Below are positions 1 to 12,200 of a stretch of DNA of 64,000 nt, piece after piece. The DNA lies in assembly GCA_903813345.2 (NCBI GenBank), contig CAIIXF020000008.1, positions 36,048,867 to 36,112,866 on the forward strand, in the 5' to 3' direction. Positions within the stretch are counted from its first letter, which is position 1. The number at the start of each line of letters is the position of its first letter. Under the pieces are notes generated by a model that saw only the letters and a list, made by a program, of their open reading frames with translations, was not told the DNA's origin and ran no database searches. The position numbers and the translations under genes are program-made. The DNA comes from Owenia fusiformis. Lineage: Eukaryota; Annelida; Polychaeta; Sabellida; Oweniidae.

Positions 1-134
1 TTACTTTCCAGCTGTACCTTAAATGTCCCGCAAAATCCCGCGAATTTAGTAGATGTCCCGCAAAATCCCGCGAATTTTGGGCACTGGGTCTAAAAAATCT
101 GTCCCGGGAGAAAATCTTTAGGGGTTGACAGTAC
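1..134 (+). mobile_element. Right-end fragment of an F-family element
   Basis: This stretch matches 34425-34544, the right end of element F, almost base for base. It has the same repeated words TGTCCCGCAAAATCCCGCG and the same terminus ending in GGGGTTGACAGTAC. The left part of this copy is outside the window. It is non-coding and shows that F belongs to a multi-copy family. Confidence 0.8.
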
Positions 135-1369
135 CATGGGCTTTCAACTAGATGTGCAAATACTAACCATGATCCAAGACGAGTCACCCTTGGCCTGGCT
201 TACTTAGTTTGCACAAACTTTAGCTATCTCCTGAGAGATATCTATCTATTTTAAAGATGGCTATGTGCAAATATACTAAGGCAATTTCCAAGTACAAGTT
301 TCCTTGAGATAATCTACATAGCACCATTTATCTTACCTTCTTCTAAGGCCACTGTATTATTGGCTAGAGACTCGAGTAACATTTATCCCGTTCCAGTCCT
401 GGTACGGGATAAGCTACCATAAGGAGTATAATAATACAAAGGAATAAAAATGAATACGCTGTAACTCACTCACATCGGATCCTATAACTCACTCACCCTC
501 CATACCATATCATTTCTCCACTATGCATTTCTCTTTGAAACTAAAACTTTAAAACTAGTGCCAAAACTTTTAAGGAAGTGACGTCATTAGATCTAAATTG
601 ATCATTTATTGTTAAATTTTCAATGTCGATGAAAATAATGAAAAAGGTCTGAAAGATACATAAATCAAATTTAATAAAATAAAGTAGAACATTTTGAATT
701 GCTAGTAAACATAGCCAATGGTTTAAAGCTTTGAAGTGGCGAGATAAAATAGATTTGAAAATGACGATAATAATCTTTTATATTCCAGTAAAAAAACGAA
801 CGACTATTATTCATGCAAGAGGTCGCACTTTTATAAATTCTCGCACCTCTCTTTTATAGAAGGCCTATAAAACAACTTATGATGATGATACATGAATATG
901 GCTGCCTCAATAACTCATGCACCAAGGGCCTTCCATTTATTTATATTTGACGGTATCCGCCGATGAGTGTCATTATGGCTTAGTGTGGTTTGTAGCCTAT
1001 GTACGCCGCGACGGAATCGGAACCTACATGTAATGAGCCGGGTAAATGAGATTGCATTCGGAGCTTTCTGGGGCATTTAGAATACGAAATTCCGACCGAT
1101 ATGGACTAATAAAAGAAAATGTAATTGGCATGTTTATCCAATATTGAATCACATGAACCCGTTTTTAATAAATATTAACTACTATTATACACATAAAAAG
1201 ATAAACGCTCTCCTCCAAGATTTTGATAATCCTAAATAAATCTAACTACGAATACAACTATTGTTATCAATTCCTAACCCCTTGTAATTGAGGAGAAAAT
1301 GGGACGTATGGAAACTTATTTTGTAAAGTCATTAAGGTCATTAATTTTATGATGATAATGTCACTTACA
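135..1369. other. Gene-free stretch
   Basis: No open frame with recognisable protein similarity and no structured repeat was seen. Sequence just after the F-family end begins with the word CATGGGCTTTCAACT, which recurs at about 2352, at 3036 and as a palindrome at 34072. It is probably the end of a small repeat family. Confidence 0.5.
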
Positions 1370-1668
1370 AATATTTATTGCAGGTTGTGTAGACCGTTGA
1401 TGCTTGATTTAAAGCAAAAACATTGACTTTTGCACGTTGGTGGCGTTGCGCCTTTTTTAGATAGATCTTATACCTAAGAAGAGAATCGGCTAAAAAAAAT
1501 TCGTAGAATACGTGACATATTTTACCATACCGTGCGCCTATTCGTTTAGCAATTAAATCATAAACCATTTCTTGAAAAAATTATATTTGCAGATTTGTTC
1601 ATTTTTCTACCAGAAATTGCTTGCTCCCCCCTCCGTCCCATTTTCACGACCACCGTGATCCTAGGGCC
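1370..1668. mobile_element. Single arm of the I-family long-TIR element
   Basis: The sequence resembles 56185-56475, the right arm of element I. Shared landmarks are the CAGGTYGTGTAGACC start, the GCGCCTTTTTTA block and the G/C-rich end near TCCCCCCTCC. Only one clear arm is visible here, so this is a diverged relic of the same foldback family. It is not coding. Confidence 0.6.
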
Positions 1669-1689
1669 CCATGCCCCCCCGGAACTGCC

Positions 1690-1955
1690 AGAAGGCTATG
1701 TTTAACAAAACACTATCCTAAAAAAGCAGGGAAAGGGGCACAAATATGTCCGCGAAAAAATGGGCCAAATTTTGAAAAATAATGCCCAATTCGAAAAACA
1801 ATGCACAGTATTGCCAGTTTTTTAATCTTAATTGCCCAGTGAATGTGGGGAAGAGCAAGTTTTTCTTCAAGGAAGCAACAAGGTAGGTCCACATTTTTCA
1901 GGAGATATCAGCCCCCAGAGCCCCCCCCCCCCCCCCTGGCTACGGGCCTGAAGAT
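1690..1955. repeat. Dispersed repeat fragment with poly-C run
   Basis: A stretch ending in a 16-base C run (1921-1936) followed by TGGCTACGGGCCTG. The same terminal phrase follows a G-rich start at 62700-62880, so this is a dispersed repeat with mononucleotide tracts. No coding capacity is visible. Confidence 0.45.
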
Positions 1956-2049
1956 AGAGAGATAAAATCAAAGAAGCCTTCAAGCCATAAGGTGACCAAC
2001 AGAGCTGAATACCACTTATCTCATGCACACATTATAATATAGCTCTTTT

Positions 2050-2167
2050 TACGTTCGCGATTTTACTGCAACATAGAAGCCACGCCCCTTTTAAACAAAT
2101 GGCGGCCAAAATAAAATTTCAAGCCATCAAATTTTTTCGAATTCTAAGTGATTAACGTCGATTTCAG
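2050..2167 (+). other. Candidate non-coding first exon
   Basis: This moderately GC-rich segment contains ATGGCGGCC and ends in TTTCAG followed by a consensus donor GTAAGT at 2168. It could be a 5' untranslated exon of the carrier gene that starts coding at 9260. A matching acceptor/donor pair occurs at 4163/4301. There is no transcript evidence, and a consensus donor can occur by chance in 9 kb. Confidence 0.22.
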
Positions 2168-3038
2168 GTAAGTTTCAACCATTGCCTACACAGTATTGTT
2201 GGTATACAACGTACATGTGTAAGTAAGACTTTCAATGTAGCTTCCCTTATGTTAGATTAGTCTAGGCTACATGATGAATTCTGACATTTGATTTTTTGAA
2301 AAAATCATTCTTCACTGAAGTAGTGAAGATTCAAGGCTGAAGACTTCAGTTCATGGGCTTTCAAGTCTGTTTGATGCTATCCCTTCTTGGTCATGTGGAT
2401 AGTCTATTGGATTATAAAAAACTCGACCTGAGCTGAGCATAGGCTGGGCTGGGAACATGTATAAAAAAATTGAGTCTAAACACCGACCAAAGTAAATTAC
2501 ATGTAAGTACATGTAGTAATCTCTTTCTATGTCAATAATCTGCAAATATATTATTAACAGTTATAGAATTTGAATAGAATATAATTTAAAAATAGATCTA
2601 TGGTTTACAACTCATTCAAAATGCCTCAAAATTGAAAGGAAACTTCCATTAATTCCCTTTATGTTGGGACGACTACCGCATTGGCATCGTCCCCCTTTAG
2701 TAATAGTGCAGGCTTGTTGCTGGGGACCATTTGCTTTAAAACAAGGATGTATAATGAATTGAGTGCTCTGGGTAAAAATATATCAAATATTACAATGTAA
2801 GTTATATGTGATGTCAATTGTATGGGATGTTTGTAACCGACTTAAGGTTTTCCCCTAGCATGGTGTAATTGTGGATGATAGGGGATTCACACTTTCTTTC
2901 AACTTCTCTATGTGGCTTGTTGCAATATATTCATTACACTATCTAATAAATGATATGTGACGTCAAAATAACTAGAACAATTGATTTTACTGGTCTATAA
3001 TCAATTATGTATGTACATGTATGGCTGCTTTAAAGCAT

Positions 3039-3064
3039 GGGCTTTCAACTATAGTTGAAAGCCC
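3039..3064. repeat. Perfect 26-bp palindrome
   Basis: Two 13-base arms, GGGCTTTCAACTA and its exact complement, meet without a spacer. They are flanked by a further imperfect inverted word, GCTTTAAA/TTTAAAGC. The half-site is the repeat word also seen at 136, 2352, 3622 and 34072, so this is likely a head-to-head pair of element termini. Confidence 0.7.
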
Positions 3065-4163
3065 ACGTTTAAAGCAAATAGTTGTTTTTCCAGTTTGGTT
3101 ATCATATTAAAAACACAAAAAGACCTCGATTCTATACTGCCAATATATGAACTCAGATTTTAAGGAGGAGTGATTCTTATTTGAAAAATAAATGTGACTC
3201 AATTGAGGAATGCAGCAAAAAACAGCTACTTAATTTTGTGGACTTGCAGTATTACAGTGGTACCTATTTATATGGTGCTCAGATTACTGGGGAATTTGGC
3301 GGCTACTTAATGTGGTGGACTTGAACAATTTGACAGATTCGCCAAATTAAAATGGCCACCAAATTTAGTAGAAGTAAAATTTTTGCTCATACATTGTGCC
3401 ATAAATCATAGAATCTACAGTATGTCTTTATTCCTTGGTAAATAACCGAGGAGTCGTGTATTTGGCATATTTTCTTGAATTTTAATCAATGTCTCAAAAT
3501 GCTGAAAAATATGCCTTCTGAAAATTATATATACGAAAATAAATGTCTCCAGGGCTCAATATCAAGGTATGCATGATGCATTTCTCACGAGTTTGCGTTC
3601 ACATATCGATAAAATCATGTGCTTTCAACAGAAGCCCATAATAAAATGAAGTACAGTGAGTGTACTCATTAATGAGTAATAAGTAGTAGGTTTTCAGTCC
3701 CTCAGAAGCGGATTTGCCTGTAGATGTCTAAGACTCTTATCTCAAGAATAGACAAAGCAAAAGTTTTACTCCTATCGCCATTTTTATAGATACTATTTTT
3801 GTTCCATGGAATGGAAAACAAATTCCATGGAGCAAAAAAGGGGATGAGAAAGAAAACATGGCACAAGTGAGCATCCATGGCTATAATTTTAAACCGATCA
3901 GATTATTTGATATTTTGCGCACATTAAAATAAAAGCAAATGGAATTTATATGTATCATAATGTCATTTTTATTCTATGTTTGATGAGCTAAGATAAATAC
4001 ATGTACAGATGTAACAAGGTTTATCCCATGTTTTTGTTGCCAATTATATCAGTTTTTATGCAACTCAGTTGTTCTATAGCTTCTGTAATTGAATTTTATC
4101 ACATTGTCTCAGGTCGCCATTTGTGTACATCATGTACAGTTTGTTTGCCATTTATTGTTCCAG

Positions 4164-4300
4164 ATTAAAACTGTCTTTCACCTGAGAAATCTCCGATTAC
4201 GTTGACCCCAATGAACCCAAATGTGATGTCAGTTCTTCAAACCACTTGTAGAAGGTGACAAGGTCCAACTTAATAGCTGTTGAATATCATACAATTACAG
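4164..4300 (+). other. Candidate non-coding internal exon
   Basis: The segment lies between an acceptor-like TTGTTCCAG and a donor-like ACAG/GTATGT. All three frames contain stops, so it could only be untranslated. It would fit between 2167 and the coding exon at 9260 as part of a split 5' UTR. This is purely a splice-signal argument. Confidence 0.18.
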
Positions 4301-4869
4301 GTATGTTGCAAATAAATATACTGTACAATATATGATACTATATTTTTGGATTTTTGGCTCAATGCAAATTAAATAAGAGCAACTTTATTTGGTACTTATT
4401 CAATATTCACTAAAAATCCCAGGATGAAAATTCATCATAGACTCTATGACATAGAGTTTTGCATTTTGTTCTGTTTTGCCGTATGAGAAGAATTACTGTC
4501 TTTTCTGAAATCTGGAGGTTAATAGCAATTATTTTGAGAAAAATTGTAGATTTATGTTTTCTGATTGTTTTGCTCTTGATAAACTGGTGACCTTTAGTAT
4601 GTTGTTGTTCCTAAAAAACCAAGGTCAGGGATTGATTTTTTAATTTTCTGGAGTACGATCATTGTCTGAATATTTCAAAACATATAAGCTTGAAAAGTAT
4701 TTATTCATTACATCATGATGGGCAACTCCTTGTTTAGCACAATCCTATTTTGGTTTGCTAGACCTGCTCCTTTCTTAAAATTTGAACACCGTTGAAAGTG
4801 GGGATGAAGTGGGGATGGGTAGAGTAATGGCACAATCCTGATACTGGAACTTACAGAGAAAGTCTTTAA

Positions 4870-5470
4870 AGGAATATTCCTTGCCAGACCCTTTCTCTCT
4901 TGATATGGTAGCTATAATCATATATACGTTTCCATATTTAGCAAAACGTGGGAAAATGTTTTAATATGGTCAATATTGATCATTTAAAAATCTAGTGCTT
5001 ATTTCCAGTGAGCTGCCATCTTTTAAGATTTCTTGCAGGAAGTGATGTCATCAACTCTCAACTTCTATAACCTTGCCCATAACAGTATATGAAAGTAGCA
5101 CAAAATCACTTCTAGACAAGTGATCATTACTTTCTGTGCAAAAATATTTTCAGGGCTTGTCAACTTAGAATAAAAGAAGAGATTTTCAGAAGGATTAAAT
5201 AAGATACAAAGTTGAAAAAGAATATTTAGCTGGTTTTATAATTCTTAATATCTCCTCACTTAATGCTCTATGCAAAGTTGAGAGTCAATGACATCACTTC
5301 CTGTGTGAAATTTTAAAAGATGGCAGCTTACTGGAATTGAGCATCACATTTCTAAGTGATCAAATTTGACCATATCAAAACATGTTTGCGTGTTTTGCTA
5401 AACATGGCAAGCATATATATGGTTATAGCTACCATCTGAGGAGAGAGATGGTTTGGCAAGGAATATTCCT
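4870..5470. mobile_element. TTAA-flanked MITE with ~210-bp inverted repeats
   Basis: The ends AGGAATATTCCTTGCCA and its complement are each flanked by TTAA (4866-4869 and 5471-5474). The inverted arms extend about 210 bp on each side and include GATGGCAGCT/AGCTGCCATC and the CACTTCCTG/CAGGAAGTG words. The centre has no open frame. TTAA duplication and a short A/T-rich interior suggest a non-autonomous piggyBac-type element. The superfamily is inferred from the TSD only. Confidence 0.8.
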
Positions 5471-6884
5471 TTAACTTGGGATAAACGTTTCAAAATCACC
5501 AAAATATAGCTTCTGTCAGCGGCATTCAGAGTTTTTCAGTTGTTAGAAAGTGGTCAGTTGTCTGTTTCTGTAACTGATTGTTACATTTTTGTAACCTTTG
5601 GCTGTGACGTACCATGTCGTGATATTTTGTCAAGTATGATTAATTTCACCTCTAACTTTGCAATTAACTAAATGTTAATTTAATTGCATCCCTTTATATG
5701 CACCATTCAAAAGTTTGCTTGAGACCCCCCCACATGATGGAAAGGTTAAGGAGTTTGAAACGCAATATTACCCTGAAGGGTAGAAATTTGACAGAGAATT
5801 TTGTCTTTGGAATTTGATTTGCATGTGCCCAGGAGTAGAGAATTTTGACTGGATTTGTTTCATCCAGTATACAAGGTTCAGGAGTCAGTAATATTTGACC
5901 AGATTTATTGCCTCCAGGGTGGGGACATTAATACATGTATGTGTTCCATGGAAAGCATTTTGACCGACCAAATTATTTCATCAAATTCTCACCCCATCCC
6001 CGCATTAGGTCACACAAACTTTTGAATTTTGCATTTAAACCTAAATAGAAAATAAGGCCCTTAAACATAAAATAACTTGAATGCAAACTTGTTTTTCTAA
6101 AATTAACCGGCAGTCCAGGTTTCACCTTAAATCAACTCTCATTCACAACCATTCTTATTTAACAGTGATGACGATAACCCTGACGATAACCCCATTTGAC
6201 GTGTAACCCGGAGATAGCCATTTTGCACGTCAATTGACGTGAATCACGCGTTAATAAGCAAAATGTCCATTGTAATTTATAATTTGAAACAACATGTTAA
6301 TTAAAAGACCCAGTGTTTAATATATAACAATCTAAACATCTTCATCACCTGATGAAGTTTAACTGAGTTTACCTGATGAAGATGTATGAATACATCAAAA
6401 ATTTGAAAATCTCAACAATCTGTTTTGTTTTTAAATTAACATATAATGAATACAATCTAAGTAACTCTTATAGTACATACTTTTGGTAAACATCAATGGT
6501 ATATTAAATCCCTGGGAAGTATTTCACTCAAAAATTGTGGGGAAAATACTGTTCAATCGCCGTTGAATTTTCTGTCAATGTGACAAACCAATGAAGTCAC
6601 CACAGAACTTACATTCTTGGAAAGTCTAAATCGATCGATGGAACTCATTTTATTGCATTTTCTTCAAGTATTTTATCTAATCTAGCACTCGTATGTAGGA
6701 ATTCGCGATCCTGTGCGGGAATTGTGATCTAGAACTTATCAAAGTTTAACCTCTCACGAATCCTAGAAAAATGCCATATTGGAATTACGAATCATGACTC
6801 CTTCAATTGTCTAGATATCGTCTTTCTGACGGGTTTTTCGATAAAATTGGTATTTCCCCAATGGTACTTTAATCTCTTAACAGT
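5471..6884. other. Gene-free stretch
   Basis: No coding, RNA or tandem-repeat signal was identified. The only visible structure is a short foldback around 6340-6385, where CATCACCTGATGAAG and TCACCTGATGAAGATG words recur. Confidence 0.45.
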
Positions 6885-7203
6885 CCACCCGCTATGGCTC
6901 AGTGACAGAGAGAGTCAAGGTTACCAATATCGCTTGGCCCCGGGTTCGATTCCCGGTTCAGACAAGTTTGTTTGTGCGTTATGTAATTCTGGGTGTTTGA
7001 CTGAGTGGTTCACGACTCGTATAAAAGGCTGTGGTGTGTACCTGTATGTCTGTGTACCTGTGCACATAAAAGAAAACAGGGCTCCTTCAAGGAGGGGTTT
7101 CTGGCTCTATCTTCGAGTGTAAAATACGTAAAATACGAAATATACCAATGAGGTATTGCTCGCCAAATATGGCGGTAACCAAGATATAATAATAATAATA
7201 ATA
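6885..7203 (+). mobile_element. tRNA-derived SINE
   Basis: The head carries a pol III A box (TGGCTCAGTGA, 6895-6905) and B box (GGTTCGATTCC, 6943-6953) at tRNA-like spacing, followed by a GGTTCAGAC end. The roughly 240-bp body is unrelated to any tRNA, and the 3' end is an AAT microsatellite (7183-7203). This architecture is that of a tRNA-derived SINE. The stems of the head do not pair well enough for a functional tRNA. I cannot name the family, and no clean target-site duplication was found. Confidence 0.8.
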
Positions 7204-8418
7204 ACACAACATGAGGCCCAATTCCAAGAAAAGACCATGGAAATCACTAAAATGGGGTATATTTTCCCTCTTCTTTTTGACTGGAAGTGTTTTCCTGACC
7301 TGTGTTGCTGATTTTTTTGTTTTTTCCTGGCTGGATTTTGATATTTATCAATATCGTTACAGAGTAAAATGTGTTACATTTAGGGGAGCTTTTGAAGCAG
7401 GGGCACCTTTTATCACAAAATAGTTGATAACAGCCAAAATTAAACGTTCTGAATGATTTATGCAGGATCAAATCCTTGTAGAATTGAGGCCATCCGGGCT
7501 TCCGGGAGGAAGACATACAGACTTAAAAAAGTGAAATATGGACATCACTAAAAATACTCTAAAAAATTTGGAATTTAACCAATCACTCTGAAATTTGGTG
7601 TCTGATCAGCAAATTAAATTCCCCTTTAAGATGATATATACCAACCCTATGTTATTTCTGAATTAAAAAAGTTAAGGGGGGAGCACAGACTTATTTGACG
7701 CCCTGTATACTGTATAGTGCTTTAAAATTGATAGATACTGTTAGCACAGGGTGAGTTATTTTGTAAATTCTTGTCTTTGATATTCTGTATTTCATGCACA
7801 TGTATTTACTTAATGACATCATAATACAGGTATGTCCAGCTACAAGATCCTGTGACACTTCCCCCCCCCCCTTTACTTGACCACACCTTCTCACACAGAG
7901 TTGTAGGGGGGGGGGCTCACAAGGGCATGTAGCTAGACTATAGGTATAATACTGCAACATTTGGGAAGCAAGCAAACTTTAAGGTAGATTTGTGTGATTA
8001 GTAGAAAAGGATTATAAGCATATCAAATCGTTTAAATCAGACATTTTGTTTGTATAAATCGTAAGAAGAACACAGCATTATATATGATATGATTGATATG
8101 ATATGTATATTTGATGTATCAAAAGTTTTTAATTATATATTTCATTGTATCCCATTTATATTTCATACTAAATATACAATATATTAGTATAGGATAAATA
8201 TGATATCTTTTTACTTTCTGTAGCTCATTTTTATTGACTATTGAATATCTCTCTTGTGCTCATCATGGATAAAAAATAAAAATAATATCCCTAAAAAGTC
8301 ATAGGATATCCTCCATATAGCCTATATTATATTTTCCTAATTATCATTTTGCATTTAACAATACTAGTTCTTCACTTCCGATTTGCATGGTGTAATTGTT
8401 TATACCCTGTTTTTTCAG
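7204..8418. other. Gene-free stretch with C and G runs
   Basis: No coding signal was recognised. A C run (7861-7871) and a G run (7906-7915) about 40 bp apart form a simple foldback. The stretch from about 8050 to 8400 is very AT-rich with repeated ATGATATGATTGATATG words. Confidence 0.5.
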
Positions 8419-8458
8419 AGAGATCATCATTTAATTGGTCCACCTGCGTTTGAATGCT

Positions 8459-8630
8459 TGTATGCAGTACAATCATACAACACAACATTTGCAGTACAAC
8501 ACTCCTAACAATACATACAACACGCATGTTTGGGATGGATTATACAATTTGCAGTACAATAATATAATGCCTGGATGCAGTATTATAATACATATTTATG
8601 CAGTACAATATTTATGCAGTACAATATATT
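8459..8630 (+). repeat. Cluster of TGCAGTACAA motifs
   Basis: Five near-exact copies of TGCAGTACAA and one degenerate copy (TGCAGTATTA) occur in about 170 bp (near 8463, 8489, 8548, 8576, 8598 and 8613), with irregular spacing and AT-rich spacers. An open frame across it reflects repeat composition and is not treated as a gene. Confidence 0.6.
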
Positions 8631-8894
8631 TATCGTAGTTACAGAGTAATTTGTATTTTAAATGCTTATACACCAGTAAATATTTAAACATTGAAAGATA
8701 AATCAATATTATAAAACCTATTATTTTTTTATGCATAAGATTGTATATCCTAAGATATTTTATCTCTACAATTATTAAACAATATAAAAAAGGAAATTTT
8801 GGTGATATTGAAGTGAGGCATTCCGATTACATTTGAATCATTCCATAGACTATTAGCAGATAAGTCACAAAAGAACCCTGATACACAGGACAGA

Positions 8895-9125
8895 ACCTTG
8901 AGTCATCACATCAAGATTGAGTAATTCAAGGAACATTGAGTCAATCCCCAAACATTGAGTACATTTTGAAACATTGAGTAATCTCAAAACACTTGAGTTA
9001 TTTCAGAAACATTAACTGATTCAAGGAACATTTAGTCAATCAACAAACATTGAGTACATTTTGAAGCATTTATTTAGAAGTAAATTATGAAAATTGAGTA
9101 ATTACAGGAACATTGAGTCATGAGT
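8895..9125 (+). repeat. Cluster of AACATTGAGT motifs upstream of the carrier ATG
   Basis: Around ten copies of (A/C)TTGAGT, many in the form GGAACATTGAGTCA or AACATTGAGTACATT, are spread at about 18-30-bp intervals just upstream of the first coding exon at 9260. It could be 5' UTR or proximal promoter sequence. It is either a degenerate minisatellite or a cluster of binding sites, and the sequence alone does not decide which. Confidence 0.6.
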
Positions 9126-9259
9126 ACTTTCAAGAGAAACAAACCAGAGCATTGATAGTAATTGCTACATGAATCTGTACATCAAAAAACTAATTGGATA
9201 AAATTGGATTCAAGAACACGTGAATCAAGTAAACTCGTGAATAAAAACAACTCAGGAAA

Positions 9260-9296
9260 ATGAGCCTTAATGACTACATAGCTGGAGCAGTAGGAG
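9260..9296 (+). CDS. Carrier exon 1 (start codon)
   Basis: ATG begins MSLNDYIAGAVG and the exon ends in phase 1 at G/GTAAGG. This is the expected cytosolic or matrix N-terminus leading into transmembrane helix 1. The start was chosen because it gives the usual short leader of this carrier subgroup and there is no upstream in-frame extension with similarity. It joins exon 2 about 30 kb away to complete the glycine codon. Confidence 0.82.
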
Positions 9297-12200
9297 GTAA
9301 GGAATTAGTATAATTTAGAGCAAAATGGACAGACATCGTTCATATCATTAGAGTGTCTTTTGAAAATGACATTCCACCAAATTGGACTAGATTTTAGATG
9401 CTTGAGTAGGTCTGCACTGTAAGCAGAAAAGAAATACTGTAGATGCACTTAATTTGGCTCCCGTTTTAATTTGACAAATTAGCGGATTCAGAAAATCCGC
9501 TAAATTAAAAATCCGTCAAATTTCAGTTTGGAATTTTTGTCCAATGCACTTAAAAATTAAACTTCAGGGGACCCTTTTCGTCTCAACATGTCATCAATTC
9601 TACATTATTCCAAAAGAAATACAGAAAATATCATAACAATGACATAGGCATCTACAAAATTTAAACTTCAGTCCTGAATCTGCCAAATTAAATAGCCACC
9701 AATAATTGAAATTGAGCAAATCCATCAAATTAAGTAGCATTAAAATAAATGTATCTTCAGTACTTATAAAATGAATATGGCCTGTCTGTCAATCAATCAG
9801 AATTACAGGTTGGGAGCTTGTTTCCTCCTCAAAGTCTCCCTGGGCAACAATGTAATGGTCTGCACTCATCTTTTGTGACTGGAAGTGGGCTCCCCCATTG
9901 TATTTGCCTTAAACATCTCTATGACAACCAAGGTATTTCCAAATATGGACTTAAGCACGATGCAGATTTTCTAAGCAGTGCGCCAACTAGACACTCGACA
10001 CTCGCTAATTTGAGTGAAAACTTAAAAATTTGAGTAAGCATTTTATTTAGAAACATGTCCAATTGAAAGAATGTCATGTGACACACTACAAATTCTTGTG
10101 AAAACTTCAAAATTTGAGTTAGCATTTCAAAACATGTCCAATAGAGAGAATACCATATGAGACAGAGACTCTAATAATGAATAAATGATGTAAGTTCAAT
10201 AGCTCTTAATACATAACATATTTTTCTGATGAATTACATTTATGCAAACTTGTCTGAACCTCTCCCAGGGCTCAGTATTTGTCCATGTCATGAGTCAGTT
10301 CTAAATTTATATCATAAACCAATTATTGTGATGATGATCTTGATTCTAATTTTGATGTGATTAATGTGAAACTGCGTGCCTCGCCTCAATCATCAATTTA
10401 GTTCAATAAAACGTTGTTTTATAAGTGAGCTGCTTTTATAATAGACAGTGAAACCTGTATGTATTGAACATTGTTGGAGCTATAAAAAGTGTTCGGTGTA
10501 GGAAGGTGTTCACTACAGAGAGGGGATTTTATATATGAGTCAATGTAATATGTGTCTTGAAGTGGTGTTCACTAAATACAGGTGTTCACTAGAGAGAGGT
10601 GTTCACTAAGATAGGTTTTACTGCATCTGGTATTACATACCATACTTCAACTATCTTTATAATTGCGATCTTTTAATACAGTATAGAAATGGGTCAGGAG
10701 AATCTTTATGTTTTTTCCAAACAAGACTCCTTTTTCTTTCTTTTTCACCAACATGGAAAATGAGCATTTTGTCCCTCCCATACATCAGTGAACTCCCAAG
10801 CATTAAAGCAAGTGGGTGCAGCACCCACCTGAGATTTTGAAAATAGGCTTGCACCCACCTGAAAATCCATTTGGACCCACTTGAAAATGAGAAATGAAAA
10901 TTTGGCATATTTTGACTAATTTTTGTCTGAATTGTGAAAATGAGAATTTTACACCCACCTGAGAAAAAATCCTTGGGAGATAACTACAGAGCTGTCAAGT
11001 GTCCCGCGAATGGCGGGATTATCCCGCGAATTTGACCAAAATTTGGCTTATTCGCGTGTCCCGCAATGTCCCGCGAATTCCCGCAAATGACGGCTTTGAC
11101 CTCCGCGAATTTTCAAAATTGTAACAATCCCCGAGGCTAAATAATTGTGATTATATTGTGATATAAGAAGCTAAGCTTTTTGCACTTTTGAGGAGTCAAG
11201 TTTACCTAATTTGAAAAGTGCTGACGAACTCCCAGTGCATCAGATCATCGAAGACTGCTTTTGGAAGGAGCATATACACTGGGGGGTATCGTGATGCAAC
11301 AACACCGTGTTGTTGCATCAAGATGGCCAGACTTCCGGTGATAGATTTTCGTACGATATTTTGTTTTCCCAATTTAAACCCATTTCTAGGACGAGTTGCT
11401 CAATAATCATACACGTGCAGTTAGCTCATGATCTATATTTAAAAAAACTCTCATTAGTATGCATGTAGCATCATCAAGAAGCGAGAAATTCGCGGTTTTA
11501 ATTCCTCACTATTGATGCAACAACACCACTCTGTTTATTATCAATGATGCAACAACACCAATGTGCTGATGCAAAAACGCCAATATAATGTATCATTGAA
11601 TATCAAGAGAAACTGTTTTATGTTCTTTTTATAGGTGTTGGTCAGGACATGAATAAAACGCGTGAGTGCGTGGTTCATAAATGAAATGTATTTTGTTTGG
11701 TTCCTTAATGTATTTGTCTTTATCAAAGTTAAAAGGATATACAAGGTAAACTAAATACATAGGCTAAGTATTGAATCCCCGGGAGCCAACCTCATTGATA
11801 TTGTATCTGAAAAATAAAGATTATTCATTTTTTAAATTAAATCCCCTCGATTTACCATATCGTATGGAAATTGTTTACAAAGAACTAATATAACTAGACT
11901 TTGGAAATTGAACAACAAGTTCAATTTCAGACTCCAGATCTGGACTTTTTTAAGCCGAGTCATCCAGAAAAAGATGGATGGATGGATGGATGGATGAACT
12001 AGGAAGGAGGGATAGGACAGAAAAGGATGGAACGATAGGAGAGAATAGAGAAGAAAGATAGGATAAAATAGCAAGGAAGGATAAGATAGGAAGGATAGGA
12101 AGAAAAGGATAGGAAGGAAAGGATAGGAAGGATAGATAGATAGATAGGAAGGAAATGATATGAAGGATAGATAGGAACGGATAGGGATATAAAGGATAGG

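Noticed and set aside
6885-6960. A tRNA gene
   Set aside because: A and B boxes are good, but the acceptor and anticodon stems do not pair and the sequence runs into a SINE body with an AAT tail.
7211-7516. Overlapping 70- and 89-codon frames after the SINE
   Set aside because: No motif, no signal of splicing, and opposite-strand frames overlap without support for either.
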